Assembly (NCBI RefSeq): GCF_900566085.1
Contig: NZ_UPHT01000005.1
Span: 1-64,000 of the forward strand
DNA from: Mycobacterium attenuatum
Lineage (GTDB): Bacteria; Actinomycetota; Actinomycetes; Mycobacteriales; Mycobacteriaceae
DNA: 64,000 nt
Direction of reading: 5' to 3'
Shown: piece after piece, positions 8,656-18,287 of the stretch
Layout of the letters: each line of letters opens with the position of its first letter
How positions within the stretch are numbered: the first letter of the stretch is position 1
Notes under the pieces: generated by a model
Told to the model about the DNA's origin: nothing
The model's input: the letters and a program-made list of their open reading frames with translations, nothing else
Databases searched by the model: none
Program-made: the position numbers and the translations under genes

Positions 8656-10341
8656 TCAGGTTGCCGCCGCGACGGGCAGACGACCCCCCAGATATCGCTG
8701 ACGGAGTTTGAGTCGCTGCAGTTTCCCGCTCGTGGTGCGGGGAATGTCCGCAGTGGGCACCAGCACAATCTCGTCAAGGGAGAACCCGAACGCGGTTCGT
8801 ACCGCGGTCGCGACGTCGATGCGAAGCCGAGGATGTTGGGATTCAGCGGTATTCGTGCCTATCACGGCGACCACGGATTCTCTGCCACGTCGTGCGTCGG
8901 GCACCGAGAAGACGATCGTATGTCCGGGGCCAATCTCGGGCATGCTGTCGATCGCCCGCTCGATATCGTAGGGCGGGAAGTTGCGGCCGCGGACGATCAG
9001 CATCTCCTTGCTGCGTCCCACCACGAAAAGCTCACCCTCCGAGACAAATCCACGATCTCCGGTGTCATGCCAGCCATCGCGTGGACACGTGAGTGAGCCG
9101 TCGGCACTGTGATAACCGAGCATGATCGAGGGACCGCTCACCTGGATCTGCCCCTCACTGCCCGCAGGAAGCTCGACTCCGTCGGAGTCGACTACCCGAA
9201 TGCGTAAGCCGTCCACCGGCGCACCGCAGGACACCACCGGTTCCTGGGCTGGTCCCGAACCCGATACTCGAACACGCCCGAAATTCGTCGGGGCCGACGG
9301 TGCCGGGGCAAGTGCCAAGGTTGTCGCCAGCACCGACTCGGCCATGCCGTAGCACGGAACGAGGACGTTGCAGCGCAGGCCAACTCGGGCGAAGCTGTCG
9401 GTGAAGTGGCGCACCGTCGAGTAGGAGATTGGTTCGGCTCCGACGTACGCGTAGGCCAGTGCCGACAGATCGATATCCGCAGTCGCATCGGCACGATGAA
9501 GGGCATCGGCGGTGGCCCGGTATGCGAATGGCGGTCCCGCAGTATGTGTCGAGCCATGATGCGTCATGTGCCGAGCCCACGACAGCGGGTCGCGGAGAAA
9601 CGCCAGTGGTGTCATGATGCCCACCCGCAGTCCGTACAGCAGCCCGCCGAGCACCTGTATGAACCCCATGTCGTGATACATCGGCAACCAGCTGAAAGCT
9701 CGGTCGTGCCCCCGGACGATGGCTGTCGCGTAGCCGATCGCACCGACGTTGTGCGCGACGTTGCCGTGCGTCAGCAGCACCGCCTTGGGCGCGGACGTCG
9801 AACCGGACGTGAGCTGGACATGATGGACGTCACTCGGCTCGGGTGCGTGGCCCGCCGGCAGCGAAAGGGGTTGGGCCTCTTGGAGTTCGTCGTATACGAG
9901 CACGCGTGCGTGCGGCACCGCGACCGCAACGCGGGGTTGCGCCACCACCAGCTGCGGTTCGACCACGCGGATTGCGGCACGCAGATGCTGCACCCCCGCC
10001 GACCTTTCGTCTGACGGGGTGGGTGGCGGTGCGATGGCGCAGGGCAGCGCCCCGATCAGCAAGGCTGCCAGCAGCGTCGCCAGATACTGCTCGGTATTGG
10101 CCGACACCATGACGATCCGGTCGCCGCGCCGGAGGCCGTTGGCGGCGAGGGCGCCCGCGCGCACGAGCACCTTGTCCACCAGGGCCTGCCCGGCCAGCGT
10201 GGCCAGGTGCTCGCGCGTGCCGTAGAAGTCGATCTGGGGAAGGTCATGCTGCAGCAGAAGGCTGTAATCGATTGCACCAGAGGACATTGCCGGGGCGTTC
10301 GCCCGTACGTGCGCAAGCGCCCCAGGCGAGAAAACGCTCAC
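8656..10341 (-). CDS. Fatty-acyl-AMP ligase (FAAL), FadD-type
   Basis: Activates a fatty acid as acyl-adenylate, normally for transfer to an acyl carrier protein rather than to CoA. 561 aa from GTG 10341, whose start overlaps the ACP stop (GTGA). The adenylation P-loop is LTSGSTSAPKAVL (178-190). FAAL-typical segments PMYHDMGFIQVLGGLLYG, YVGAEPIS and CYGMAES are present, with HDTGDRG and the terminal catalytic-loop lysine in RTTSGKLQR. The position resembles fadD10 in the Rv0096-Rv0101 locus, but the flanking isonitrile genes are not here, so no symbol is given. The adjacent ACP is its obvious acceptor. Confidence 0.88.
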   Translation of the reverse strand: MSVFSPGALAHVRANAPAMSSGAIDYSLLLQHDLPQIDFYGTREHLATLAGQALVDKVLVRAGALAANGLRRGDRIVMVSANTEQYLATLLAALLIGALPCAIAPPPTPSDERSAGVQHLRAAIRVVEPQLVVAQPRVAVAVPHARVLVYDELQEAQPLSLPAGHAPEPSDVHHVQLTSGSTSAPKAVLLTHGNVAHNVGAIGYATAIVRGHDRAFSWLPMYHDMGFIQVLGGLLYGLRVGIMTPLAFLRDPLSWARHMTHHGSTHTAGPPFAYRATADALHRADATADIDLSALAYAYVGAEPISYSTVRHFTDSFARVGLRCNVLVPCYGMAESVLATTLALAPAPSAPTNFGRVRVSGSGPAQEPVVSCGAPVDGLRIRVVDSDGVELPAGSEGQIQVSGPSIMLGYHSADGSLTCPRDGWHDTGDRGFVSEGELFVVGRSKEMLIVRGRNFPPYDIERAIDSMPEIGPGHTIVFSVPDARRGRESVVAVIGTNTAESQHPRLRIDVATAVRTAFGFSLDEIVLVPTADIPRTTSGKLQRLKLRQRYLGGRLPVAAAT

Positions 10342-10652
10342 GAGCCGGCCAGCCGGCCGGCCTTGTCGGCGAGACGTCGACGCACATAGTCGGCAACATC
10401 GGCAACGGTCTGGAACGAGAACGCCGCTTCTTCCTCGATGAACACCAGGAACCGGTCCTCGAGCTCGGTCATCAAAGACATAAGGACGGCGGAGTCGATG
10501 GGCAAACTGAGCAGCGGTGTTTGGGAGTCGAGCTGGTTGAAGTCAACCTGTGCGAGATCCTCAGGCGCCAGCACCTTCTCCAGGACTTCGCGGACGGCGT
10601 CGACGACCTCGCCGGTCCCGGGAATCGTTGGTGTGGTGGGGTTGTCGGTCAT
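10338..10652 (-). CDS. Acyl carrier protein
   Basis: 104 aa from ATG 10652, preceded by a GAGGTG ribosome-binding site; the longer reading from 10709 would overlap the permease. The phosphopantetheine attachment serine is Ser54 in LPIDSAVLMSL, followed by the usual acidic helix TELEDRF and the VADVADYV helix. It is slightly longer than a fatty-acid-synthase ACP because of a Pro/Thr-rich N-terminus. It lies between the permease (16-bp gap) and the acyl-AMP ligase (4-bp overlap), so the ligase probably loads it. It needs activation by a phosphopantetheinyl transferase encoded elsewhere. Confidence 0.88.
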   Translation of the reverse strand: MTDNPTTPTIPGTGEVVDAVREVLEKVLAPEDLAQVDFNQLDSQTPLLSLPIDSAVLMSLMTELEDRFLVFIEEEAAFSFQTVADVADYVRRRLADKAGRLAGS

Positions 10653-10668
10653 GATTGCGCACCTCGGG

Positions 10669-11775
10669 TCAGCGTCGGAAGGCGGTGACGGGATCGATCC
10701 GCACGACACGGCGCACCGGAATCAGTGATCCGACGAGCGCCATGACGGCGGTGGCGGCGGCCATCGCGGCCAGCATGGCGGGGGTGATCTCAACGGTGAC
10801 CTCGCCCAACCGGTCGGCGATGAGGAATTGCGCGCCGTAGGCGACGGCGGCACCGGCCAGATAGCCCAGCCCGCCGATCAGGGCGGCCTGGGCAACCACG
10901 GTGCGGCACAACTGGATTGGACGCACCCCCAGCGCACGCAGCACCCCGAAGTCGCGCAGCTGCTCGTTGGTGACCGCCAGCACGGTCAACCCCACCAGCG
11001 CGACTCCGACCAGCACCGCGATCGCGATCATCGTCTTCAACGGCCGCCCGATCATCGAAATGATGATGGCCCGGCTGTTGTCGGTAAACGTGCCAGCGGC
11101 CAGCGCGTCCATGTTGGGCAGGTCGTGGTGGATTGCGGCGGCGACCTGTTGAGCGGTGTAGCCCTGCTGAGGCCGGACCAGGAAATAGGACACCCGATTT
11201 CCGGCCCGCAGCAGCCGCGCCGCGTCGGGCAGCGAAACGAACGCGTAGAAGTTGCCCAGCGCGGCGGTCTGGTTGGACAGTCCCACGACGGTGAAATCTT
11301 CGTCGACAATCTGGACTTTGTCGCCGAGGCCGATTCCGTTCTTTCGGGCCAGCACCCGATCCAGCACCACCTCGCCCGAGCGGGCGACGTTGCGGCCCTG
11401 AGCCAGCGACCACGGGCCGCCCACACCGGTCCGGGTGTCATAACCCAGCACGTAGTAGGCAGTGTGAGTGCCGTTGTGCACGAAATCGGACGGCGATCCC
11501 AGCAGCGGATCCGCCGATTGCACCCCGGGGACGGCCATCAAGCGGTCTCGGCTGTCGCCGGGCAACCACGACACCGCCTTGAACATTTGGGTCACCCCGG
11601 GCTGGACCACCCATACGGCGTCCCCGGAGTGGTCGATGTAGGTGGTGACCCGATTGGTAGTGCCGACGAAGATGCCCGAGATCACCAACACCAATAGGAC
11701 TGCGACTCCCACACCCAACACCGAAAACACCAACCGGGCACGTTCGGCGACGAGATTTTTGACGGCGACGATCAC
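10669..11775 (-). CDS. FtsX/MacB-like ABC transporter permease
   Basis: 368 aa from GTG 11775. Topology: one N-terminal helix (about 18-40), a large extracytoplasmic domain (about 41-250), then three helices (~255-280, 300-325, 340-360) ending in LIPVRRVVRIDPVTAFRR, the classic MacB/FtsX permease C-terminus. The LRDFGVLRALGV coupling motif faces the cytoplasm and should bind an ATPase, but no ATP-binding subunit gene lies within the window. It is the first gene of the permease-ACP-FAAL operon. The context suggests it handles a lipidated product or partner; that is inference. Confidence 0.87.
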   Translation of the reverse strand: MIVAVKNLVAERARLVFSVLGVGVAVLLVLVISGIFVGTTNRVTTYIDHSGDAVWVVQPGVTQMFKAVSWLPGDSRDRLMAVPGVQSADPLLGSPSDFVHNGTHTAYYVLGYDTRTGVGGPWSLAQGRNVARSGEVVLDRVLARKNGIGLGDKVQIVDEDFTVVGLSNQTAALGNFYAFVSLPDAARLLRAGNRVSYFLVRPQQGYTAQQVAAAIHHDLPNMDALAAGTFTDNSRAIIISMIGRPLKTMIAIAVLVGVALVGLTVLAVTNEQLRDFGVLRALGVRPIQLCRTVVAQAALIGGLGYLAGAAVAYGAQFLIADRLGEVTVEITPAMLAAMAAATAVMALVGSLIPVRRVVRIDPVTAFRR

Positions 11776-11902
11776 CCAGCTACAAGCCCTTGATCACACG
11801 CGAACCTGGTAACCCAACCCACAAAGCAAGTAGTCGCAGATGAGTGGCAAGAAGTTCCGCGTGATTTATCCGACCGGTCACGACACGGCGAGTGTGCCCG
11901 GG

Positions 11903-12532
11903 TCAACCGAAGAGCGGGGCGCCAAAAACAATAGCCATCGCCAGAGCCATCGATATCCGGCCGGCCTGCGCCAGTACCTCACGACTGCTGACGTCCCCAC
12001 CGCGCCGGCGCCCGTTAACGGACATGAAGGCCCACACCGTCGCCGCGGCCGTGAAGGCCAAGAACCACAACCAGTTGACGGAGTCGACCCATGCCGGCTG
12101 GGCGCCGTCTACTGTCATGGGCATCGCCGACGTGTCCATGCCGGGCATCGAGATTTCCGTCGGTTGACGGGTGACCGAGCTGCCGGGCAGCAAATGGCCG
12201 TTCATCACGACGTACATCCACGCCATGGCGAGCATCATCGATGCGTGGTAGGTGCCCGCAGCCCACTGCGCCATGGTCTTCGCCGAGACGACGGTCAGCG
12301 CGACGAACCACCCGGCCGCCAGCAGAAAGAACGCCGCGGGTGCGGTCGTCGGCGCATGTGCGCCCCAAGGCCAGACCATCACCGTCATCGCGATCGCCAT
12401 CACCAGATGCAGCCCGTTGCTGACGACCGAGACCCAGCGACGCCGCTGGGCGACCGCCGCGACGACGTAGGCGGTACCACTCAGCACGAAAAGCCCGGTC
12501 GCTAGGCAACGAAGCAGCAGCTCATCGACCAT
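11903..12532 (-). CDS. DUF5134-type membrane protein with Met-rich loop
   Basis: 209 aa, six predicted membrane segments. Conserved His residues lie within helices (GLHLVMAIAMTVM, TYHASMMLAMAWMYVVMNGH). The extracytoplasmic loop around residues 125-145 contains SMPGMDTSAMPM, four methionines in twelve residues, like motifs that bind Cu(I) in copper-handling proteins. It is transcribed divergently from the CopD/CtaG gene 162 bp away, which supports a copper-related role, but no biochemical function is established for the family as far as I know. The permease start lies 127 bp downstream. Confidence 0.75.
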   Translation of the reverse strand: MVDELLLRCLATGLFVLSGTAYVVAAVAQRRRWVSVVSNGLHLVMAIAMTVMVWPWGAHAPTTAPAAFFLLAAGWFVALTVVSAKTMAQWAAGTYHASMMLAMAWMYVVMNGHLLPGSSVTRQPTEISMPGMDTSAMPMTVDGAQPAWVDSVNWLWFLAFTAAATVWAFMSVNGRRRGGDVSSREVLAQAGRISMALAMAIVFGAPLFG

Positions 12533-12694
12533 GTAAAGCTCGATCGCCGGGGCTCGGGGAGGTCATGACGTCACTTTCAGATCGGTATCGACGGCCCCAG
12601 CAGAATATGCGGTCCGCGACCGGTAGGTGGCAGCGGCAAATCCGGGGGTTCGGCCACGGGCGTGCGTTACGACATTGGGTCGTAAGCTCGTGGG

Positions 12695-14671
12695 GTGCAG
12701 ACCGATGCGACCGCTGACCGTTTGCCGTCGGCGGCGCCGGCCCCACGGTCACCCTCGCTGGTGTCGGCAGCACTGTTGGTGGGTCTGCTCGGCAGCTCAG
12801 CTGCGTTGGCTTCCTATGGGCTGGTGTCGGGAGAGCGTCGCTATGCCGCGGCGGGTAATCCGTATCCCGGTGGGTTCCTCTGTGTTGCGGAGCCGCTCGG
12901 GTACTTCTTTGCGTCGCTGGCGACCGCAGTGTGCCTGGGCGCGCTGCTGTACGTCGTCATCGCGGCGCGCCCGGAGCACGACGGCTTGATCGATGCTGCG
13001 GCATTCCGGATTCACCTTGTGGCAGAGCGTGTTTCCGTTATCTGGTTGGGGTTAGCGGTGGGGATGGCGGTTATTCAGGCCGCCCACGATGCCGGGGTGG
13101 CCCCGTCGAGGCTGCTGGACAGCGGGGCGCTGCCGGATGCCGTCGGCGCCTCCGATGGCGCCCGGGCGTGGATCGTTGCGGCGATCTGCGCGCTGGTGGT
13201 GGCGGTGGCGTTGCGCTTCATCACGCGGTGGGTCGGCCATGTCGTGTTGCTTATCCCGGTCGTGATTGCCGTGGCTGCGACCGCCGTCACCGGTAACGCC
13301 GGCCAGGGGCCGGACCATGACTACACGACCAGCGCGGCGATCGTCTTCACGTTGGTGCTCGCCGCGCTCACCGGGCTGAAGACCGCCACGGCGTTGACGA
13401 CGGCGACGCCGGGTCGCGCAGTCCAGGTGATGCATGTGGCCTGCGGGGCGTTGACACTGTCCTACGGAGCGGTGCTGCTGTATCTGCTGATCCCGGGTTG
13501 GTCGCTGGATTCGGACTTTGCTCACTTGGGTCTTGCGGCGGGCCTTTTGGTAACGCTGGTCTGGTTATTCGACTGCTGGAGCTTGTTCGTCCGGCCCGCT
13601 GGGCGCGGCGTAGCCCGTATCGCCGGCGCTCTGACCATGATGGTCGTGATTGCTGCGGTGGCTGCCATGGCGATCCAGACGGCGCCCCGGTATGTCGCGC
13701 ACCAGTTTTCGGCGTGGGACGTTTTTCTCGGATATGAACTGCCACATCCGCCGAACGTCATCACGCTGGCCACCGTGTGGCGGTTCGACAGCCTGGTCGG
13801 CACTCTTGGCGTGGTCCTCGCCGTCGCGTATGTGATCGCTTACGTGCGCTTGCGCAAGAACGGCAACGCCTGGCCCGTCGGCAGGTTAATTGCATGGCTG
13901 ATCGGTTGTGTCGTCTTGGTGTTCACCAGCAGCTCGGGTGTGCGGGCCTACGGATCGGCGATGTTCAGCGTGCACATGGCAGAGCACATGACGCTGAACA
14001 TGTTCGTCCCGGTACTGCTGGTGTTGGGTGGTCCGGTCACCTTGGCCCTGCGGGTATTGCCCGCTGCCGGGGAGGGCCGACCGCCGGGCCCCCGCGAGTG
14101 GCTGACCTGGCTGCTGCATTCGCGGGTGACGGCATTCTTGTCGCATCCGATCACGGCGTTCATCCTGTTTGTCGCCTCGCCCTACATCGTTTACTTCACA
14201 CCGCTGTTCGACATCCTGGTCCGCTACCACTGGGGCCACGAATTCATGGCCGTCCATTTCCTGATCGTCGGGTACCTCTTTTACTGGGCGATCATCGGTA
14301 TCGACCCGGGGCCACGCCGGCTTCCCTACCCGGGACGGATCGGATTGCTGTTCGCGGTCATGCCCTTTCACGCATTCTTCGGCATCGCGCTGATGACCAC
14401 GACGTCGGCCATAGGTCGCGAGTTTTATCGCTCGGTTGCTCTGCCCTGGCTGCCGGACATTGTCGCCGATCAACACCTCGGTGGTGGAATCGCCTGGGGT
14501 GCAACGGAATTACCCATCATTATCGTGATCGTGGCGCTGGTTGCGCAGTGGGCCCGCCAGGACCGCCGGGTCGCGGCGCGTGAGGATCGGCATGCGGACA
14601 GCAACTACGCCGACGACGACCTGGACGCCTACAACGCGATGCTTCGCGAATTGTCCCGCATGCGTCGGTGA
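12695..14671 (+). CDS. CopD plus CtaG (caa3 assembly)-domain membrane protein, Rv0102-like
   Basis: 658 aa from GTG 12695, close to the 661 aa of Rv0102. The N-terminal half has about nine helices with a CopD-like domain (~75-340). The C-terminal half is a CtaG-type cytochrome-oxidase assembly factor domain (~370-620), with helix-embedded His/Met such as [21 protein letters not shown] and [20 protein letters not shown]. It probably carries copper across or within the inner membrane for cytochrome c oxidase maturation; this is family knowledge, not shown here. A divergent Met-rich DUF5134 gene and the copper ATPase cluster further downstream fit. Confidence 0.9.
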   Translation: MQTDATADRLPSAAPAPRSPSLVSAALLVGLLGSSAALASYGLVSGERRYAAAGNPYPGGFLCVAEPLGYFFASLATAVCLGALLYVVIAARPEHDGLIDAAAFRIHLVAERVSVIWLGLAVGMAVIQAAHDAGVAPSRLLDSGALPDAVGASDGARAWIVAAICALVVAVALRFITRWVGHVVLLIPVVIAVAATAVTGNAGQGPDHDYTTSAAIVFTLVLAALTGLKTATALTTATPGRAVQVMHVACGALTLSYGAVLLYLLIPGWSLDSDFAHLGLAAGLLVTLVWLFDCWSLFVRPAGRGVARIAGALTMMVVIAAVAAMAIQTAPRYVAHQFSAWDVFLGYELPHPPNVITLATVWRFDSLVGTLGVVLAVAYVIAYVRLRKNGNAWPVGRLIAWLIGCVVLVFTSSSGVRAYGSAMFSVHMAEHMTLNMFVPVLLVLGGPVTLALRVLPAAGEGRPPGPREWLTWLLHSRVTAFLSHPITAFILFVASPYIVYFTPLFDILVRYHWGHEFMAVHFLIVGYLFYWAIIGIDPGPRRLPYPGRIGLLFAVMPFHAFFGIALMTTTSAIGREFYRSVALPWLPDIVADQHLGGGIAWGATELPIIIVIVALVAQWARQDRRVAAREDRHADSNYADDDLDAYNAMLRELSRMRR

Positions 14672-14928
14672 GTGAACTGCCGGAGACCAGCCCTTGGTGG
14701 TCGTATTCGGCATGCGAGGTCTCGGACCGCGGTCTGTTTCGGCGATCGGATGCCTTCCGCCCGGATTCCTCGGGGTGTCGAGGTCGGCGAGCGCAGCTTG
14801 GTTGCGCGCCTTGGCGTCCGTTTCGCCAGCCATGCGCGTGGCTGCGCTCGGACCTCTGGCAATGGAGGATATCCGGCGATACGCAGCAGACTCGCGGGCC
14901 CGTCGGCGTCGGTTGTCATGCCGCGGTA

Positions 14929-15027
14929 TCGACTGTGCAGTGACGGCTTTGAGCGCGCACGTAGGGCGACTATTTCGCGCTGGGGCCGCCACCAGCGCAC
15001 AGTCGGCGCCACCAGCGCACCGTCGGC
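14929..15027. repeat. Intergenic repeat element with 20-bp tandem duplication
   Basis: The stretch TCGACTGTGCAGTGACGGC at 14929-14947 matches the core of the palindrome at 7274. Two tandem 20-bp units, GCCACCAGCGCACAGTCGGC (14988-15007) and a one-base variant (15008-15027), follow. The 394-bp gap 14672-15065 otherwise shows no gene on either strand that I can support. Confidence 0.5.
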
Positions 15028-15065
15028 GCCGTGAGCGCACGCTGAACGCCTGGCCGTGGCGTTAG

Positions 15066-16220
15066 TTAGCCCGCGGCCGGAATCCGTGGCATGACATAGG
15101 CGCGCGGCGGCATCCGCAGTGCGCTGTTGACACCGCTGCCGCTCCCGCCGGAGGGCGTCGGCCCGAGCGGCAGCCCGCCCAGCATGTGTCCCGGCCCGCT
15201 TTCCGCGGCGCTGCCCAGGCTGGTGGCGGGCAAGGCCCGAACCGCCGGGCTGATTCCATGAGTGGCCGCGGCCCAGCTCTGCGGCACCGACAGCGAACCG
15301 ACCGAAGCCGCCCGGCCCAACCCGGCCGCGAAGCCCGAACCGCCCACTCCGCCGGACGCCGACCCCAGCGCCGCGGTCCCGCCTGCAACCGCCTTGGCAG
15401 CACTGCCGGCAGCCTCGGCGACCGCAGCGGGCACCGCCCTGGCCATCGTGGCCGCCATCTGGGTCATCGCAACCGTGTTGTTGGTTACCGAAACACAGTT
15501 CTGACCTATCGACACTATGTCTCTGAAGGTGCCCAGGTGCGGCGAAATCTCCTTCCACAATTCGACCAGCCAGTTCCACGGGGTCGGCTCGCCGAGCATG
15601 CGTAGCACCTGGGGCACCGCGGACATCAGCTGCCTGATGGCGTCAGCTTCGGCTTCCCCGACCACTGCCAGCTGCCTGACCAGCCCATCCGGGCGAGTGG
15701 TTTCCGGGGCTTCCTCAAACGGCAGCAACGTCGATGCCGCCGCCGAGGCGGCCGCATAGCCGTACATCGCGGCGGCGTCCTGCGCCCACATCTCGGCGTA
15801 CTGCGCTTCGGTGATTGCGATCGCCGCAGCATTTTGTCCGAAGATATCGGTGGCAATCAGGGTCATGAGCACCGTCCGATTTTCGACGACGATCGGTGGC
15901 GGTACCGTCATCGAGAACACCGCGTTGAATGCCGCCGCCGCCGCCATGGCCTGGACGCCGGCCTGCTCGGCCTGGGTCGCGGTAGCGTTCATCCACGCGA
16001 CATAGGGTGCTGCCGCGGCCGCCATCAGGGTCGACGCCGGACCCAACCACGAGCCCACCGTCAGCCCCGAGATCGCCGACTCATACGAGGCGGCCAGCGA
16101 GTACAGATCCGCGGCCAGATTTTCCCATGCCGCCGCCGCAGCCAGCAGCGAGCCCGCACCCGGACCGGCATACACCCTGGCGGAGTTGATCTCCGGTGGC
16201 AGTGCTCCGAAATCCTGCAT
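15066..16220 (-). CDS. PPE family protein (SVP subgroup)
   Basis: 384 aa. N-terminal PPE domain starting MQDFGALPPEINSARVY, with WENLAADLYSLA, a WLGPAS (WxG-type) turn, and [16 protein letters not shown]. The middle has the SVPQSW motif (SVP subgroup), and the protein ends in a Pro/Gly linker with MPRIPAAG. PPE proteins of this type are secreted by ESX-5-like systems and sit in or on the mycomembrane; some act as nutrient channels. No PE partner is adjacent. The promoter 280 bp upstream has paired GATAAC operators shared with three other promoters here. Confidence 0.93.
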   Translation of the reverse strand: MQDFGALPPEINSARVYAGPGAGSLLAAAAAWENLAADLYSLAASYESAISGLTVGSWLGPASTLMAAAAAPYVAWMNATATQAEQAGVQAMAAAAAFNAVFSMTVPPPIVVENRTVLMTLIATDIFGQNAAAIAITEAQYAEMWAQDAAAMYGYAAASAAASTLLPFEEAPETTRPDGLVRQLAVVGEAEADAIRQLMSAVPQVLRMLGEPTPWNWLVELWKEISPHLGTFRDIVSIGQNCVSVTNNTVAMTQMAATMARAVPAAVAEAAGSAAKAVAGGTAALGSASGGVGGSGFAAGLGRAASVGSLSVPQSWAAATHGISPAVRALPATSLGSAAESGPGHMLGGLPLGPTPSGGSGSGVNSALRMPPRAYVMPRIPAAG

Positions 16221-16478
16221 GCGTGTGCCTTCGTGTCCGCCGGTACCGACTTAGCCGGCTCTGCCGAGACCGGCGGGGGCACGGGTCCCCGCTGACGTCA
16301 CAACGAACATGCACTTCCTCCTCAGCGAGCCCGGCCTGTTGCGCGGGTGTCCGAAACCGTTGCCGGTCAGGCGATCTGGATTCTTGGACGCTTCGCCGCG
16401 GGCTGCGTTGACGCGGTGGAGCGCGGTCAATCACCGCGGTAGCACTGCGGTGGCCGGCACCGAATGCCGCCCTACCGT

Positions 16479-16526
16479 GGTTATCGATTGATACCATAGG
16501 TTATCGAGCGATATCCTAGGTGTCAA
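16479..16526 (-). promoter_or_regulatory. Promoter and paired GATAAC operators (site A) for the downstream PPE gene
   Basis: On the minus strand, -35 TTGACA (16526-16521), 17-bp spacer and -10 TAACCT (16503-16498). Two copies of the palindrome lie here: GGTTATCGATTGATACCA (16479-16496) and GGTTATCGAGCGATATCC (16499-16516), 20 bp apart, the second lying between the boxes and overlapping the -10. This geometry indicates repression. The rest of the 416-bp gap between the PPE genes holds no gene. Confidence 0.75.
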
Positions 16527-16636
16527 GGGTTCGATCAGCGGTGGGCCGCGGCCGCCAAGCCGGCAGCGGGTTGAGTAATCCGGGGCATGGTGCTCGGAAG
16601 GCCGGGCGAGCGGCCTCACAACGGGTCTCGGTTGCG

Positions 16637-17770
16637 CTATCCCGCCGCGGGTGGTCGCGGTACCACGGCGGGGCGGAACCCATATCGCGGCGCCGCACCA
16701 CCCATGCCGTGGCCAGCCATCCCGGCGATCGGAACCCCGGGCATCCCAGGCATTCCCGCCGCGGTGTCCGGGACCACGCCCCAGCTTGTCGGCACGGCCG
16801 CGGCGGCCGGGGCGGCCGCGGGAAGCGCGGCCCAGCTTGCCGGCACCGACAAGGCGCCGATCGAACGCGCCGCGCCCAGACTCGCCGACATCGCCGCACC
16901 CGCGGATGAGGCACCAGCCACCGAACCCAGCTCGCCCACGAGCGCCGATCCCAACGATGAGGCGCCCTCGGCGGCCGCCTTCGCTGCCGGCGCCGTAATC
17001 AAGGCCAGTGAAGCCATCGACTGGGCCAGTCCCAGACACGAGCTCACCGAGCTCAGGATCAGCGGCCCAGCCGTGACAAAGATGAAGTCCAGCCAGTCCG
17101 GAGGGTCCATGGCCAACAGCGGTGATGCGAGTCCCTGCAGGGCCTGGGGCACTCGGGAGAGCAGTTGCGCCAACGCGCTCGTCTCCGCTTGCGACTCGAC
17201 CGCCTGGGCCACCGCTGCGGCTTGTGACGTCAACCCGGCTTGATTGGTGGTTGGCGGCGGTTCGGCGAACGGTGTCAGCTGCGAAGCAGCCGCGGAGGTG
17301 GCCGCGTAGGCATACATCGCGGCGGCATCTTGAGCCCACATTTCGGCGTACTGCGCCTCGGTGTGTGCGATCACCGCAATGTTCTGGCCCAGAACGTTGG
17401 TCGCCGTGAGTGCGGACAACAAGGTCCTGTTGGCCACCACCGCTGCCGGCGGAACGGTCATGGCGAGCGCCACGTCATAGGCCTGCGCGGCCACCCTGGC
17501 CTGGCTTGCGGCGTGCTGCGCCCGGCTAGCGGTGGCGCTGAGCCACGAGATGTACGGCGCGGCCGCCGTGGCCATGGATGCCGACACCGAACCCCGCCAT
17601 GGTCCCTCCGCCAGTCCCGATACCACCGACATGTAGTCGACCGCCATCGCGTACAAGTCGGCGGCCAGTACCTCCCACGCTGCGGCCGCGGCTCTGAGCG
17701 ACGCCGACCCGTCGCCGGCATACATCCGGCCCGAATTGATCTCCGGTGGCAACACCGCGAAATCCAGCAT
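16637..17770 (-). CDS. PPE family protein (SVP subgroup)
   Basis: 377 aa from ATG 17770 ([17 protein letters not shown]); the longer reading from 17869 adds a non-PPE Arg-rich leader. Features: PPE domain to about residue 175 with [16 protein letters not shown], a GPWRGS turn and [15 protein letters not shown]; an Ala-rich middle; SVPASWAAL (SVP motif); a Gly/Met/Pro tail ending PRPPAAG. It is a close relative of the PPE gene downstream and probably arose by tandem duplication, but it has its own operator-bearing promoter (site B). Likely secreted through a type VII system. Confidence 0.93.
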   Translation of the reverse strand: MLDFAVLPPEINSGRMYAGDGSASLRAAAAAWEVLAADLYAMAVDYMSVVSGLAEGPWRGSVSASMATAAAPYISWLSATASRAQHAASQARVAAQAYDVALAMTVPPAAVVANRTLLSALTATNVLGQNIAVIAHTEAQYAEMWAQDAAAMYAYAATSAAASQLTPFAEPPPTTNQAGLTSQAAAVAQAVESQAETSALAQLLSRVPQALQGLASPLLAMDPPDWLDFIFVTAGPLILSSVSSCLGLAQSMASLALITAPAAKAAAEGASSLGSALVGELGSVAGASSAGAAMSASLGAARSIGALSVPASWAALPAAAPAAAAVPTSWGVVPDTAAGMPGMPGVPIAGMAGHGMGGAAPRYGFRPAVVPRPPAAG

Positions 17771-17962
17771 GGCTAACCGCCGAATGCTCTGGCAAGACGG
17801 GGTAGCGCCGGCGCCGGCCGCGCTCCTGCGCGTAGCGGGCACACAGCGAAAGACCCTTGTGCACAACACGTTGCGGTTTGCAGGCTCACCGAAGACATGC
17901 AGGTTGCTCCTTAAGTCTGTCCGGACAATGGGCGCCCTCGATGAGGCAGTGCCGCGCAGCTA

Positions 17963-18021
17963 AGTTATCATCCGATAACCTGCCCGTATAGTCAGGTTAT
18001 CAGCAGATACCGTGGTGTCAA
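17963..18021 (-). promoter_or_regulatory. Promoter and paired GATAAC operators (site B) for the upstream PPE gene
   Basis: On the minus strand, -35 TTGACA (18021-18016), 16-bp spacer and -10 TAACCT (17999-17994). Operators AGTTATCATCCGATAACC (17963-17980) and GGTTATCAGCAGATACCG (17995-18012), 32 bp apart; the second overlaps the -10. The gap 17771-18287 contains this control region, and I see no gene in it. Confidence 0.72.
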
Positions 18022-18287
18022 GCGGTGTGAGAGTGCTTGCGGCAGTGGACAAGCGGGGAGCACCGCGGTGCCGCCCGGACACCCCGGCCCGCAGGCCTAG
18101 GCCCAGCGACGGGCGCTCATCGGACCGGCGACGGATTCGAGCGGTAACGAAGCAGGTAGTGCCACAGCGCAATCAGGCTGTGCGGTCAATTCCCGTGCCG
18201 GGCTGCGCCATTTGTCGTCGAGACGGTGCTCGGACGTGCCCTAGACGCTCGTCGGGCCGACCACTGTGGCCGCATAGGAACCGAGCG

